DNA from: an uncultured Paracoccaceae bacterium
GTDB lineage: Bacteria > Pseudomonadota > Alphaproteobacteria > Rhodobacterales > Rhodobacteraceae
Length of the DNA stretch: 64,000 nt
NCBI GenBank assembly: GCA_947503765.1
Contig: CANNFA010000002.1
Coordinates: 368,501 to 432,500, forward strand
Direction of reading: 5' to 3'
In this document: positions 25,376 to 36,774 of the stretch, one piece after another
Numbering within the stretch: the stretch's first letter is position 1
How the letters are laid out: each line of letters starts with the position of its first letter
Notes under the pieces: generated by a model
The model's database searches: none
Seen by the model: only the letters and a program-made list of their open reading frames with translations
What the model was told of the DNA's origin: nothing
Program-made: the position numbers and the translations under genes

Positions 25376-26920
25376 TCACAGCACCAGCTCGATCAGCGCG
25401 GGGCCATCCGCGTCCAGCCCCGCGCGAAGCGCTGCGGCGAAGCTGTCCATGTCCGCGGCCCGGCGGCCCGGCACGCCGTGACCCTGCGCAAGCTGTACCC
25501 AGTCGAGCACCGGGTTTTCCACGTCGAACATCGCCTGCGCGTTCGCACCATAGCTTGCAACACCGACATTCGCCAATTCGTCGCGCAGGATCTGGTAGCC
25601 GCGATTGGCAATGACCACCACGGTGATATCCAGCCCCTCGCGCGCCATGGTCCACAGCGATTGCGACGTGTACATCGCCGAGCCGTCGCCGGTCAGCGCC
25701 ACCACCTTGCGGTCCGGGCAGGCGGTGGCAGCGCCGACGCTGCCGGGCAATGACCAGCCGATCGCGCCGCCAGTGCCGCCCAGCATGTCATGCGGGCGGG
25801 CGCGGGCCAGCAGCGGGCCAAGCGCCGCGCCGCTGGACACCGCCTCGTTGCACAGGATCGCGTTCTCGGGCAGCAGCGCGGCAATCGCGGCGCCGGCCTT
25901 TTCCAGCGTGAGCGCGCCGCCGCTGGGCAGGCCGGGCAGGTCCATCGGCACGGCGGCGGGCTGTGCGCCGGCGGCATCGGTCGCCTGTTCCAGCGCGTCC
26001 AGCGTCCAGGCGATGTCCATCTCGGGGCGGCAGAGCGGCATGACCGGGCAGCCCGGCGGCTCGGGCAGGCTGGGCTTGCCGGGATAGGCAAAGAACGTGA
26101 CCGGCCGGCCGCTGCCGACCAGCGTCACCGATGTGGTGCCGTCCAGCGCGGCAATCTTCGGCGCGACCGCATAGGGCAGTTGCAGATGCTGCGGGGTATC
26201 GGCGCCCTTGGATGTGCGCGGGATCAGCGTGTCGGTGACGAGCGTTGCGCCGGTTCTGGCGGCAATGCGCGCCGCGCGCCGGAAGCCCGCGCCGAACAGC
26301 GCCTCGCCCCCGACCATCAACGCCGCGCCGGGCTGCGCGAGGCGGCGTGCGGCGGCTTCTATCTCCTCGGGCCGGGGCCGCTGGAGCGGGGGCGGCGCTT
26401 CCGCCATGGCCGGGCCATCGGCCGCGTTCCAAGCGGTGTCGGCGGGCAGGATCAGCGTGGCGACCTGTCCGCCTCGTGAACGCGCGGCGCGGATCGCCTC
26501 TGCGCCGTCGCGGGCGACGGAGGGCGCGTCGGGGCTGCGGCGGGTCCAATGGCTGACCGCGTGGCTGATCGCCTCGATATCGCCCTTGAGGGGCGATTCG
26601 AACGCCAAATGGCGCGTTGCGTGTTCGCCCACCACGTTGACCAGCCCCGAGCCGCCCTTGCGCGCGTTGTGCAGGTTGGCGAAGGCGTTGCCGAAGCCCG
26701 GCGCCAGGTGCAGCAGCGTCGCCGCCACGTCGCGCTTCATGCGGAAATAGCAATCGGCGCCGGCGGATGTGCCGCCCTCGAACAGGCACAGGATGCAGTG
26801 CATGTCGGGATGCGCGTCGAGCGCGGCGACGAAGTGCATTTCCGATGTGCCGGGATTGGCAAAGACGGTGTCGACCCCGTTCGCCAGCAGCGTTTTCACC
26901 AGCGATTCCGCGCCGTTCAT
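25376..26920 (-). CDS. ThDP-dependent enzyme, acetolactate synthase large-subunit-like
   Basis: The 514-residue protein has the three-domain plan of the ThDP decarboxylase family: PYR domain with VDTVFANPGTSEMHFVAALD and the catalytic Glu near LCLFEGGTSAG, a central domain, and the PP domain with the GDG...N ThDP motif (LTGDGSAMYTSQSLWTM to IANRGYQILRDE). It is shorter than biosynthetic IlvB and has no small-subunit partner nearby, so it more likely acts on another 2-keto acid (benzoylformate decarboxylase-like). GGAGAG precedes ATG 26920. Confidence 0.82.
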   Translation of the reverse strand: MNGAESLVKTLLANGVDTVFANPGTSEMHFVAALDAHPDMHCILCLFEGGTSAGADCYFRMKRDVAATLLHLAPGFGNAFANLHNARKGGSGLVNVVGEHATRHLAFESPLKGDIEAISHAVSHWTRRSPDAPSVARDGAEAIRAARSRGGQVATLILPADTAWNAADGPAMAEAPPPLQRPRPEEIEAAARRLAQPGAALMVGGEALFGAGFRRAARIAARTGATLVTDTLIPRTSKGADTPQHLQLPYAVAPKIAALDGTTSVTLVGSGRPVTFFAYPGKPSLPEPPGCPVMPLCRPEMDIAWTLDALEQATDAAGAQPAAVPMDLPGLPSGGALTLEKAGAAIAALLPENAILCNEAVSSGAALGPLLARARPHDMLGGTGGAIGWSLPGSVGAATACPDRKVVALTGDGSAMYTSQSLWTMAREGLDITVVVIANRGYQILRDELANVGVASYGANAQAMFDVENPVLDWVQLAQGHGVPGRRAADMDSFAAALRAGLDADGPALIELVL

Positions 26921-27003
26921 CTCGTCTCTCCGTACCGCCAATGCCAGACGCGCGCAGGATGGCGGTGCGGGACGGCAAAGACAAGGCGGGCACGGCCGAA
27001 CCC

Positions 27004-27032
27004 GAAACGGGCCGGGGTGTCGCCCCGGCCCG
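27004..27032 (-). terminator. Hairpin after acs
   Basis: CGGGCCGGGG and CCCCGGCCCG form a 10-bp stem with a 5-base loop, followed on the minus strand by TTTCGGG. It is a plausible terminator for acs, with a weak T-run. Confidence 0.55.
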
Positions 27033-27059
27033 CTGCCCTTCGGTCCCGCCTGGGCGGGG

Positions 27060-29015
<1,956 letters not shown>

Positions 29016-29070
29016 ATGTCTTTCCTCCATCCCAGTCCGCCCGCCGCGAAGGGCAGGGGGACACGACAAT

Positions 29071-29076
29071 ATTATA
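29071..29076 (-). promoter_or_regulatory. acs promoter -10 box
   Basis: On the minus strand TATAAT lies about 56 bases before the acs ATG, inside TGTATATAATATTG. It is the only AT-rich spot in the livF-acs gap. No -35-like hexamer is found 16-18 bases upstream (the region is GCGCGCCGGGC), which fits an activator-dependent promoter. Confidence 0.5.
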
Positions 29077-29116
29077 TACAGCGCCCGGCGCGCCCGGTCC
29101 GATGAGGCGGCGGTGC

Positions 29117-29898
<782 letters not shown>

Positions 29899-29899
<1 letters not shown>

Positions 29900-30654
29900 C
29901 AGTGGGCCTCCCCAAGATAGGCTTCGCGGACCTTCGGATGGCCCTTGATGTTTTCGGGCGTATCCTCGACCAGCGGCGTGCCCTGCGCCAGCACGGTGAT
30001 CCGCTGCGCGAGGCTGAACACGACATGCATGTCATGCTCGATGATGCACATGGTGATGTCGCGCTTGTTGTGGATCTGCCTGAGCAGGTCGATCGTGTTG
30101 TTGGTATCGGCGCGCGCCATGCCCGCCGTGGGCTCGTCCAGCAAAAGCAGTTTCGGCTGCTGCACCATTGACATCGCCATTTCCAGCCGCCGCTTGTCGC
30201 CGCGCGACAGGGAGGCCGCGACCATGTCGCGTTTTTCCAGCATGTTGACGTCGGCAAGCATCGCCTCTGCCTGTTCGCCGATCTCGGTTTCGTTCGCCAC
30301 CGTCTCGAAGGCGTGCAGGCGGAACGCCCCGTCGCGCTTGGCGAAGCAGGGGATCAGCACGTTTTCCATCACCGTGAGGTCGGCGAAAATCTCCGGCGTC
30401 TGGAACACGCGGGAAATGCCCAACTGGTTGATCTCGTGCGGCTTGCGGCCCAGCACCGACTGGCCCGCGAACATCACGCTGCCGGTGTCGGGGATCAGCT
30501 TGCCCACAAGGCAGTTCAGCAGGGTGGACTTGCCCGCCCCGTTCGGCCCGATGATCGCGTGAACGCTGCCCTCGGCGACGCTGAGATTGACATCCCCCAG
30601 CGCCTGCAACCCGCCGAACCGCTTGTTCACGTCCTTGACTTCAAGAATGCCCAT
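29899..30654 (-). CDS. livG: ABC transporter ATPase, LivG type
   Basis: The 251-residue ATPase has Walker [10 protein letters not shown] (about 37-45), the LivG-like [17 protein letters not shown] segment, and [21 protein letters not shown]. The usual LSGG signature is replaced by [15 protein letters not shown], as is typical for this subgroup. It follows livM after 24 bases and is coupled to livF. Confidence 0.9.
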
Positions 30655-30678
30655 CGTTGCGTCTCCTTGTGCGGCCGG

Positions 30679-31887
30679 TCATTCGGCGGGGCCGGGGTTG
30701 CGCTGCCGGGCGGCCTCGGCCTCGGGGCCGCCGGCCTTGCGGCCCCGGCGGCGGAACAGGCGGCCGATGCGCTGGGCGCCCTCGACCAGGCCGCCGGGCA
30801 GGAAGATCACCACCAGCATGAACATCAGGCCCAGCGTCAGGTGCCACGACTTGCCGACGAAGAAGTGCGACACGAACAGGATCGCATCCTCGATCCCGTC
30901 CGGCATCCAGCCGAACCAGCCGTGCAGCATGGTGTCGTTGATCTTCGAGAAGATGTTCTCGAAATACTTGATGAAGCCCGCGCCCAGGACCGGACCCATC
31001 AGCGTACCCGCGCCGCCGAGAATGGTCATAAGGATCACCTCGCCCGAGGCGGTCCACTGCATCCGCTCGGCGCCCGCCAGCGGGTCCATCGCCGCCAGCA
31101 GCCCGCCGGCCAGCCCCGCATACATCCCCGAGATCACGAAGGCCGCCAGCGTGTAGGGCCGTGCGTTCAGCCCGGTATAGTTGAGCCGCGTCTGGTTGGT
31201 CTTGATCGCCCGCAGCATCATCCCGAACGGCGAGCGGAAGATCCGCAGGCTGAGATAGAAGGCGAGGATCGCGATCACGGCGCAGAAGTAATAGCCGATG
31301 TTGAAGGTGAACAGCCACCCGCCCAGGTCAAGCTGATAGCTGTCGCGCATCACCAGCCCGAACAGGTGCGGCACGTTCGGTGCGTTCTCGCCCATCAGGA
31401 TCTGCGGATCGTCGGTATAGACCTGAAGCCCGGTCTCGCCGTTCGTCAGCGGGGTCAGCACCGAATAGGCCAGGTTGAACGACATCTGCGCGAAGGCCAG
31501 CGTCAGGATAGAAAAGTAGATGCCCGTCCGCCGCAGCGAGATATAGCCGATCGCCAGCGCGAAGATGCCCGAGGTGATGATCGCCAGCACCAGCCCCGGC
31601 AGCACGTTGTAGTCCAGCAGCTTGTACATCCACACGACCGAATACGACCCGACCCCCAGAAAGGCCGCGTGCCCGAAGGACAGGTAGCCGGTCAGCCCGA
31701 ACAGGATGTTGAACCCGATGGCGAAGATGCCGAAGATCGCGAACCGCTGCATCAGGTCCGGGTAGCCGGCGTTGAACGTCGCCATCGCGGACCCTTCGGG
31801 AAAGGGTTGCAGCAGGATCGGCGTTGCCATCGTCAGGAAGATGACGATCAGCAGGAAGGTCGTGTCTTTCTTGGAAAGGCCAAGCAT
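30679..31887 (-). CDS. livM: ABC transporter permease, LivM type
   Basis: The 402-residue membrane protein has 8-10 TM segments, [18 protein letters not shown] (the LivM-type signature) and [21 protein letters not shown]-terminal basic tail of about 30 residues follows the last TM. GGAGGAATAAGAC precedes the ATG. Only 4 bases separate it from livH. Confidence 0.9.
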   Translation of the reverse strand: MLGLSKKDTTFLLIVIFLTMATPILLQPFPEGSAMATFNAGYPDLMQRFAIFGIFAIGFNILFGLTGYLSFGHAAFLGVGSYSVVWMYKLLDYNVLPGLVLAIITSGIFALAIGYISLRRTGIYFSILTLAFAQMSFNLAYSVLTPLTNGETGLQVYTDDPQILMGENAPNVPHLFGLVMRDSYQLDLGGWLFTFNIGYYFCAVIAILAFYLSLRIFRSPFGMMLRAIKTNQTRLNYTGLNARPYTLAAFVISGMYAGLAGGLLAAMDPLAGAERMQWTASGEVILMTILGGAGTLMGPVLGAGFIKYFENIFSKINDTMLHGWFGWMPDGIEDAILFVSHFFVGKSWHLTLGLMFMLVVIFLPGGLVEGAQRIGRLFRRRGRKAGGPEAEAARQRNPGPAE

Positions 31888-31891
31888 TGTC

Positions 31892-32923
31892 TTATTCCTC
31901 CATCACGCCCTTGCGGCCCATCAGGCCGCGCGGCCGGGTCAGCAGGATGAGGATTGCAACGAGGTAGATGATGATCTGGTCGATGCCGGGAACGATGTCC
32001 TTGATCCAGTTCATCGACGCGAACGCCTCGAGGATCCCCAGCATGAAGCCGGCCAGCACCGCGCCGGGCAGGCTGCCCATGCCGCCGACCACAACGACGA
32101 CGAAGCTCAGGACCAGGAAATCCATGCCCATGTGGTAATTCGGCGAGTTGATCGGCGTGTACATCACCCCGGCAAGACCGGCCACCGCGGCGGCGATGCC
32201 GAACATGATGGTGAACTTGCGGTCGATGTTGATGCCCAGCAGGCCCACCGTCTCGCGGTCGGCCATGCCGGCACGCACCACCATGCCGAAGGTGGTGAAT
32301 TGCAGGAAACCGAACACCGCGCCGATGATGACCAGCGAAAAGACGAAGTAGATCATCCGCCAGTAGGGATAGATGATCGTGTTCTCGGCAAAGCCCAGCA
32401 GCAGCCCGAAATCGAACGAGCCGCGGAACACCTCGGGCGCCGGGGTCGGGATCGGGTTGGCGCCGTAGAAATACTTGATCAGCTCCTGCAGCACGATGGC
32501 CAGGCCGAAGGTGACGAGGATCTGGTCGGCATGTGGGCGCTTGTAGAAATGCTTGATCAGGCCGCGTTCCATGATGTAGCCGATCAGCAGCATCACCGGG
32601 ATCGCGAACAGGATCGCCAGCGGCACCGACCAGTCGACGATGGCCGTCCCGATATCGGGGCCGAACCAGCCTTCGACATAGGGCACGTCCACCTTCTGCG
32701 GGTTGCCCAGGAAATCGGTCTTGGTCTCGTCGATGACCGTATAGCTGGCCGACAGGATCCGCTGCATCGTGACGGCGCAGAACGCCCCCAGCATGAATAG
32801 CGCCCCGTGGGCGAAGTTGACCACGCCGAGCGTGCCGAAGATGAGTGTCAGCCCCAGCGCGATCAGCGCATAGGCAGAGCCCTTGTCGAGCCCGTTGAGC
32901 ACCTGAAGAATGATTGCGTCCAT
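31892..32923 (-). CDS. livH: ABC transporter permease, LivH type
   Basis: The 343-residue membrane protein has the LivH N-terminus [39 protein letters not shown] and [18 protein letters not shown]. It is longer than E. coli LivH by about 35 residues, with an insertion after TM2 (about residues 60-90). It partners LivM. Confidence 0.9.
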   Translation of the reverse strand: MDAIILQVLNGLDKGSAYALIALGLTLIFGTLGVVNFAHGALFMLGAFCAVTMQRILSASYTVIDETKTDFLGNPQKVDVPYVEGWFGPDIGTAIVDWSVPLAILFAIPVMLLIGYIMERGLIKHFYKRPHADQILVTFGLAIVLQELIKYFYGANPIPTPAPEVFRGSFDFGLLLGFAENTIIYPYWRMIYFVFSLVIIGAVFGFLQFTTFGMVVRAGMADRETVGLLGINIDRKFTIMFGIAAAVAGLAGVMYTPINSPNYHMGMDFLVLSFVVVVVGGMGSLPGAVLAGFMLGILEAFASMNWIKDIVPGIDQIIIYLVAILILLTRPRGLMGRKGVMEE

Positions 32924-32984
32924 TGCCCCGACCCGTTGCTTTCAGGGGATCGCGCGCCGGCCGAATGGCGGCGGCGCGCCGTCG

Positions 32985-33011
32985 GGCAGGGCGGGTGCGT
33001 CCCGCCCTGCC
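32985..33011 (-). other. Intercistronic hairpin between binding protein and permease genes
   Basis: An 11-bp perfect stem (GGCAGGGCGGG with CCCGCCCTGCC) encloses a 5-base loop, without a T-run. It lies between livK and livH. Such hairpins often stabilise the upstream binding-protein mRNA or cause partial termination, raising its dose over the permeases. Confidence 0.6.
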
Positions 33012-33029
33012 ATGTGCTTTTCGTGCCGG

Positions 33030-34406
33030 TCAGGCGCCCGGATTGCACTCGCCCAGGTTGCCGCCCGCGAACATCTCGTTGTCGGGGGCGTAGGTGACCT
33101 TCTCGCTGGGCGTGACCTCGACGATCTCGACCAGGTCGAACTCGTTTTCCGGGTTCTCCTTGCCGCGCACGACGACGACGTCCTTGAAGCACTGGTGATC
33201 GTCCGCGCGGTACAGCGTCGGGCCGTTTCCGAGGCCGTCGAACTCGAACCCTTCCAGCGCCTCGACCACCGCGCAGGGGTTGAACGAGCCGGCGCGGGCC
33301 ACCGCATCGGCATAGAGCAGCGTCTGGGCATAGCAGGTCTGGGCAGCCTGCGACGGCGGGAAGCCGTATTTCTCGCCGAACGATTGCACGAAGGCGTTGG
33401 TGCCGACGTAGCGGGCGCCCTTTTCGTTCTCCAGCTTCCAGTCCCAGTTCTGCGAGCCGGGGATGCCCTTGATGTTCTGCCCGGCGCCGCGCGCCATCAG
33501 CTCGGAATACAGCGGCACGACGATTTCGAACTGCTTGCCGTTCACCATCTTTTCGCGCAGGCCGAACTGCACGGCATTGGTCAGCGAATTGACCATGTTG
33601 CCGCCGTAATGGTTCAGGATCAGCACGTCGGCGCCCGAATTCAGAACCGGCGCGATGTAGGACGAGAAATCGGTGGCCGACAGCGGCGTCAGGACGGTGT
33701 TGACCGTTTCCCAGCCGATATCCTCGGTGAAGGCGACCATCGATTCCTCCTGGGTCCAGCCCCAGGTGTAGTCGGCGGTCAGGTGATAGGCCTTGCGGTC
33801 GTCGCCATAGAGCGCCTTGAGCACCGGGCCTAGCGCGGCCGCGGACTGGTAGGCGTTGAAGAAGTGGCGGAACCCGTTGGCCTTCTTGTCCTTTCCGGTG
33901 GTGTCGTTGGAATGGGTCAGGCCGGCCATGAACATGATGCCGGCCTCCTGGCACAGCCCCTGCACGGCAACGGCGACGCCCGAGGACGAGCCGCCCGTGA
34001 TCATGATCGCGCCGTCCTTTTCGATCATCGACTTGGCCGATGCGCGGGCAGCGTCCGATTTGGTCTGCGTGTCGCCGGTCACGAACTTGACCTTGCGGCC
34101 CAGAATGCCGGTGCCGTCCAGCGTCTTGGACGAGAACGTGCTCAGCATGCCGCCGTCGCCGCCGCCGTTCAGATGCTCGACCGCCAGCTCGTAGGCGCGC
34201 AACTCGTCCGCGCCCTCATCGGCATAGGGGCCGGTCTGCGGCACGTTGAAACCCAGCACCACCTCGCTGTCGCCCGGCGCGTTGGTAAAGCCGGAATGGC
34301 TCGCGGCCCATGCAGCGCCGGTGAAGATCGTCGGAACCGCAAGCCCGGCACCGGTCGCGATGCCGGATTTCAGCAGACCGCGGCGGGTCAGAGTCGTCTT
34401 GGACAT
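33030..34406 (-). CDS. livK: Periplasmic substrate-binding protein, LivK/AmiC type, Tat signal
   Basis: The 458-residue protein begins with a Tat-like signal (TLTRRGLLKSGIATG, cleavage near AAWA). The mature part is a type I periplasmic binding fold: EVVLGFNVPQTGPYADEGAD, VKFVTGDTQTKSDAARASA, MITGGSSSGVAVAVQGLCQEAG and DYTWGWTQEESM. It is longer than classical LivK and resembles the amide/urea/short-chain binding group. ATG 34406 follows GGGAGG. It is the first gene of the operon livKHMGF-acs. The ligand is not certain. Confidence 0.87.
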   Translation of the reverse strand: MSKTTLTRRGLLKSGIATGAGLAVPTIFTGAAWAASHSGFTNAPGDSEVVLGFNVPQTGPYADEGADELRAYELAVEHLNGGGDGGMLSTFSSKTLDGTGILGRKVKFVTGDTQTKSDAARASAKSMIEKDGAIMITGGSSSGVAVAVQGLCQEAGIMFMAGLTHSNDTTGKDKKANGFRHFFNAYQSAAALGPVLKALYGDDRKAYHLTADYTWGWTQEESMVAFTEDIGWETVNTVLTPLSATDFSSYIAPVLNSGADVLILNHYGGNMVNSLTNAVQFGLREKMVNGKQFEIVVPLYSELMARGAGQNIKGIPGSQNWDWKLENEKGARYVGTNAFVQSFGEKYGFPPSQAAQTCYAQTLLYADAVARAGSFNPCAVVEALEGFEFDGLGNGPTLYRADDHQCFKDVVVVRGKENPENEFDLVEIVEVTPSEKVTYAPDNEMFAGGNLGECNPGA

Positions 34407-34625
34407 GTTAATCCTCCCGTTACCTTTCATTGGCGCGACCGTTCCTCCACGGCGCGCCATACCCTTTTACAGGATGGTACAAGTAATGAGCGGGCGCCGA
34501 AAACTTCGCAACAAGCGCTTTCAATCAAAGGGAAAATCTGTAAATAAATACACAATGCAGGTGCAGAGACTGTAAAGCAATTTTCAACGCAGCGCGGAAA
34601 CCCGCGCGATTCCATGGAGTTGCGA
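34407..34625. promoter_or_regulatory. AT-rich divergent control region with three CTGTAAA motifs
   Basis: This 219-base gap separates livK (minus) from the ScfR-type gene (plus) and is far richer in A/T than its surroundings. CTGTAAA occurs on the plus strand at 34538 and 34570 (32 bases apart, about three helical turns) and as its complement TTTACAG at 34466. They are candidate operators for the divergently encoded regulator. No clear sigma-70 pair was settled on. Confidence 0.5.
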
Positions 34626-35963
34626 ATGCCCGCCGGATCGCTTTCGGGGTCACTGACCGGCAGCCGCATCCGTCAGCGGCGGGTTGCGCTGGGTTTCCGG
34701 CAATCGGCGCTGGCGCGCGAGGTCGGGATTTCGGCCGCCTATCTGAACCTGATCGAGCACAACAAGCGCAGAATCGCCGGCAAGCTGCTGGCCGACATCG
34801 CGCGCGCGCTGAAGGTGGACCCGTCGGTCCTGGCCGAAGGCGCGGCCGCCGCGCTGGTCGGCAGTCTGCGCGACGCCGCCGCTGCGCTGCCCGCATCCCA
34901 GCCGGGCCCGCTTACCGGCGACGACCGCGCCGAGGAATTCGCCGGCCGGTTTCCCGGCTGGGCGGCGGTGATCGCGGCGCAGCGCCGCCGCATCCGCCAC
35001 CTGGAACGGCTGGTCGAGGGGCTGACCGACCGGCTGGCACACGACCCGCACCTTGCCGCGTCGCTGCACGAGGTGCTGTCCACCGTCACCGCGATCCGCG
35101 CCTCGGCCGCGATCCTGGTCGAGCCGGGCGAGATCGAGGACGAATGGCGCGACCGCTTTCACCGCAACATCCACGAGGACAGCCAGCGGCTGGCGGAATC
35201 GAGCCGCGCGCTGGCGGCCTATCTCGACGCGTCGGGCGCGGAGACCGAAACCACCGGCGCCCCGCAGGAAGAGCTGGAGGCGTGGCTGGAGGCGCAGGGC
35301 TATCACTTGCCCGCGCTGGAGGCTGCCGATCCGCCCGATCCCGAGACACTGGCCCAGGGTGCCCCCGAATTGACAAGCGCGGCGGGCCGCGCGCTGGCCG
35401 GCGGGTGGATGCGCCGCTACCGGCGGGACGCCGAGGCGTTGCCGCTGGACGGGTTCGCCGCGGCGGCGCGCGCGCTCGACCGCGATCCCGGCGCGCTGGC
35501 GGCGCGGTTTCCGGGGGCGGGCATGGCCGCGATCCTGCGCCGGCTTGCCGCGCTGCCCACGCCGGACGGCGCGGCGCGGATCGGGCTGGCGATCTGCGAC
35601 AGCTCGGGCGCGCTGACCTTCCGCAAGCCGCTGGCCGACTTTCCGCTGCCCCGCTACGGCGCGGCCTGTCCGCTCTGGCCGCTCTATCAGGCGCTGAGCC
35701 GGCCGCTCACGCCGGTGCGGGCGGCGCTGGAAATGGCGGGCGAGGGCCGGCACCGGTTCATGGCCTATGCCGTGGCAGAGCCTGTCGGCCCGCCCGGCTT
35801 CGACGCGCCGCCGGTCTTCGAGGCGGCGATGCTGATCGTGCCGGACGCCCGGATGCGGATGCCGGGAGAAGCCGTGCTTCAGGTCGGAACCTCGTGCCGG
35901 ATCTGCCCGCTGAAGGACTGCCCGGCACGGCGCGAGCCGTCGATCCTGGCCGATCCGGCGTGA
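34626..35963 (+). CDS. XRE-family short-chain fatty acyl regulator (ScfR/RamB type)
   Basis: The 445-residue regulator has an N-terminal XRE helix-turn-helix (about residues 10-60: IRQRRVALGFRQSALAREVG, ISAAYLNLIEHNKRRI). The large C-terminal domain ends in the cysteine motif VGTSCRICPLKDCPARREP that marks the ScfR family. Relatives (RamB, PccR, MccR) sense acyl-CoAs of acetate, propionate or related acids. ATG 34626 has GGAG 7 bases upstream; ATG 34614 is possible. Divergence from livKHMGF-acs suggests it controls that operon. A putative terminator follows. Confidence 0.88.
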   Translation: MPAGSLSGSLTGSRIRQRRVALGFRQSALAREVGISAAYLNLIEHNKRRIAGKLLADIARALKVDPSVLAEGAAAALVGSLRDAAAALPASQPGPLTGDDRAEEFAGRFPGWAAVIAAQRRRIRHLERLVEGLTDRLAHDPHLAASLHEVLSTVTAIRASAAILVEPGEIEDEWRDRFHRNIHEDSQRLAESSRALAAYLDASGAETETTGAPQEELEAWLEAQGYHLPALEAADPPDPETLAQGAPELTSAAGRALAGGWMRRYRRDAEALPLDGFAAAARALDRDPGALAARFPGAGMAAILRRLAALPTPDGAARIGLAICDSSGALTFRKPLADFPLPRYGAACPLWPLYQALSRPLTPVRAALEMAGEGRHRFMAYAVAEPVGPPGFDAPPVFEAAMLIVPDARMRMPGEAVLQVGTSCRICPLKDCPARREPSILADPA

Positions 35964-36035
35964 TCCGCACCGGCCCGGTTCAAGGGGTGGTAAAGGAAGG
36001 AACGCGTATTTGGAACGAGAAGAAACGGCAGTAAG

Positions 36036-36067
36036 AAAGCCGCTCTCGGCGCGGCATCGCGGCTTTT
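36036..36067 (+). terminator. Hairpin after the ScfR-type gene
   Basis: AAAGCCGC and GCGGCTTT form a stem with a 15-base loop followed by a short T-run. The T-run overlaps the -35 box of the next promoter. Confidence 0.5.
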
Positions 36068-36094
36068 GACAGCGGCGGGGCCTTCGGCAATAGT
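36066..36094 (+). promoter_or_regulatory. Predicted sigma-70 promoter of the CrbSR-like operon
   Basis: TTGACA (36066-36071, perfect), 17 bases, AATAGT (36089-36094). It lies about 50 bases before the response regulator ATG. Confidence 0.6.
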
Positions 36095-36145
36095 CGGCGC
36101 GACGGGCGGCAAGCCCGGGTGCGGACCAGGGGAGGGGGCCGGCAC

Positions 36146-36514
36146 ATGTCAAAGCGTGTCCTGCTGATCGAGGACGAGCCGAACATCATCCAGGCGATCG
36201 GGTTCATCCTGTCACGGGACGGCTGGACCGTGGACAGCCATGCCGACGGAGAGACCGCGATGGCCGAGATCCGGCGCCGCGCGCCCGACCTGGTGATCCT
36301 GGACGTGATGCTGCCGAACCGGTCCGGCTATGACATCCTGTCCGATCTGCGCGCCGATCCGGCGCTGGGCGCGATGCCGGTGCTGATGCTGACGGCGCGC
36401 GGCCAGTCGCGCGACCGCGAACAGGCCGAACGGATCGGTGCCAGCCGGTTCATGACCAAGCCATTTTCCAACACCGAGATGCTGGAGGCGGTGCGCGAGC
36501 TGGTGGCATCGTGA
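36146..36514 (+). CDS. Single-domain response regulator
   Basis: The 122-residue protein is a lone receiver domain: acidic pair Asp10/Glu11, phospho-acceptor Asp53 (VILDVMLPN), Thr83 and Lys105 (TKPF) are all present. No output domain is attached, so it must act by protein contact or in a phosphorelay. AGGGGAGGG precedes the ATG. Its last codons overlap the next gene (GTGA). It is cotranscribed with the symporter-kinase hybrid at 36771. It differs from CrbR, which has a DNA-binding domain. Confidence 0.9.
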   Translation: MSKRVLLIEDEPNIIQAIGFILSRDGWTVDSHADGETAMAEIRRRAPDLVILDVMLPNRSGYDILSDLRADPALGAMPVLMLTARGQSRDREQAERIGASRFMTKPFSNTEMLEAVRELVAS

Positions 36515-36774
36515 GAAGCCGGCCGATGTTCCTGGAGCGGCGCGGCTATCGCCGGCGGCGCCTGACGGATGCCGCGCGGGTGCTGCCGGTGATCGGTGCG
36601 CTGCTGCTGTTGATGCCGCTGCTGTGGTCGCTGGCGCCGGGGCGGGTCATCGGCACGGCGGGTGGCGGGATCTACGTGTTCGGCGTCTGGGCCGTGCTGG
36701 TGATCGCCGCCTTCGTGCTGTCGCGCCGCCTGCCGCTGAGCGGCGGCCGGGGGGAGGACGGGCCGGAGCGATGA
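36511..36774 (+). CDS. Small membrane protein between receiver and kinase genes
   Basis: The 87-residue product has two TM segments (about 22-42 and 52-72) with Arg-rich N-terminus (RRGYRRRRL). It starts with GTG at 36511 overlapping the response regulator stop by 4 bases; ATG 36526 is an alternative. It ends in an ATGA overlap with the kinase gene. It resembles the small membrane proteins often paired with solute:sodium symporters, but the family is not certain. Confidence 0.7.
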   Translation: MRSRPMFLERRGYRRRRLTDAARVLPVIGALLLLMPLLWSLAPGRVIGTAGGGIYVFGVWAVLVIAAFVLSRRLPLSGGRGEDGPER

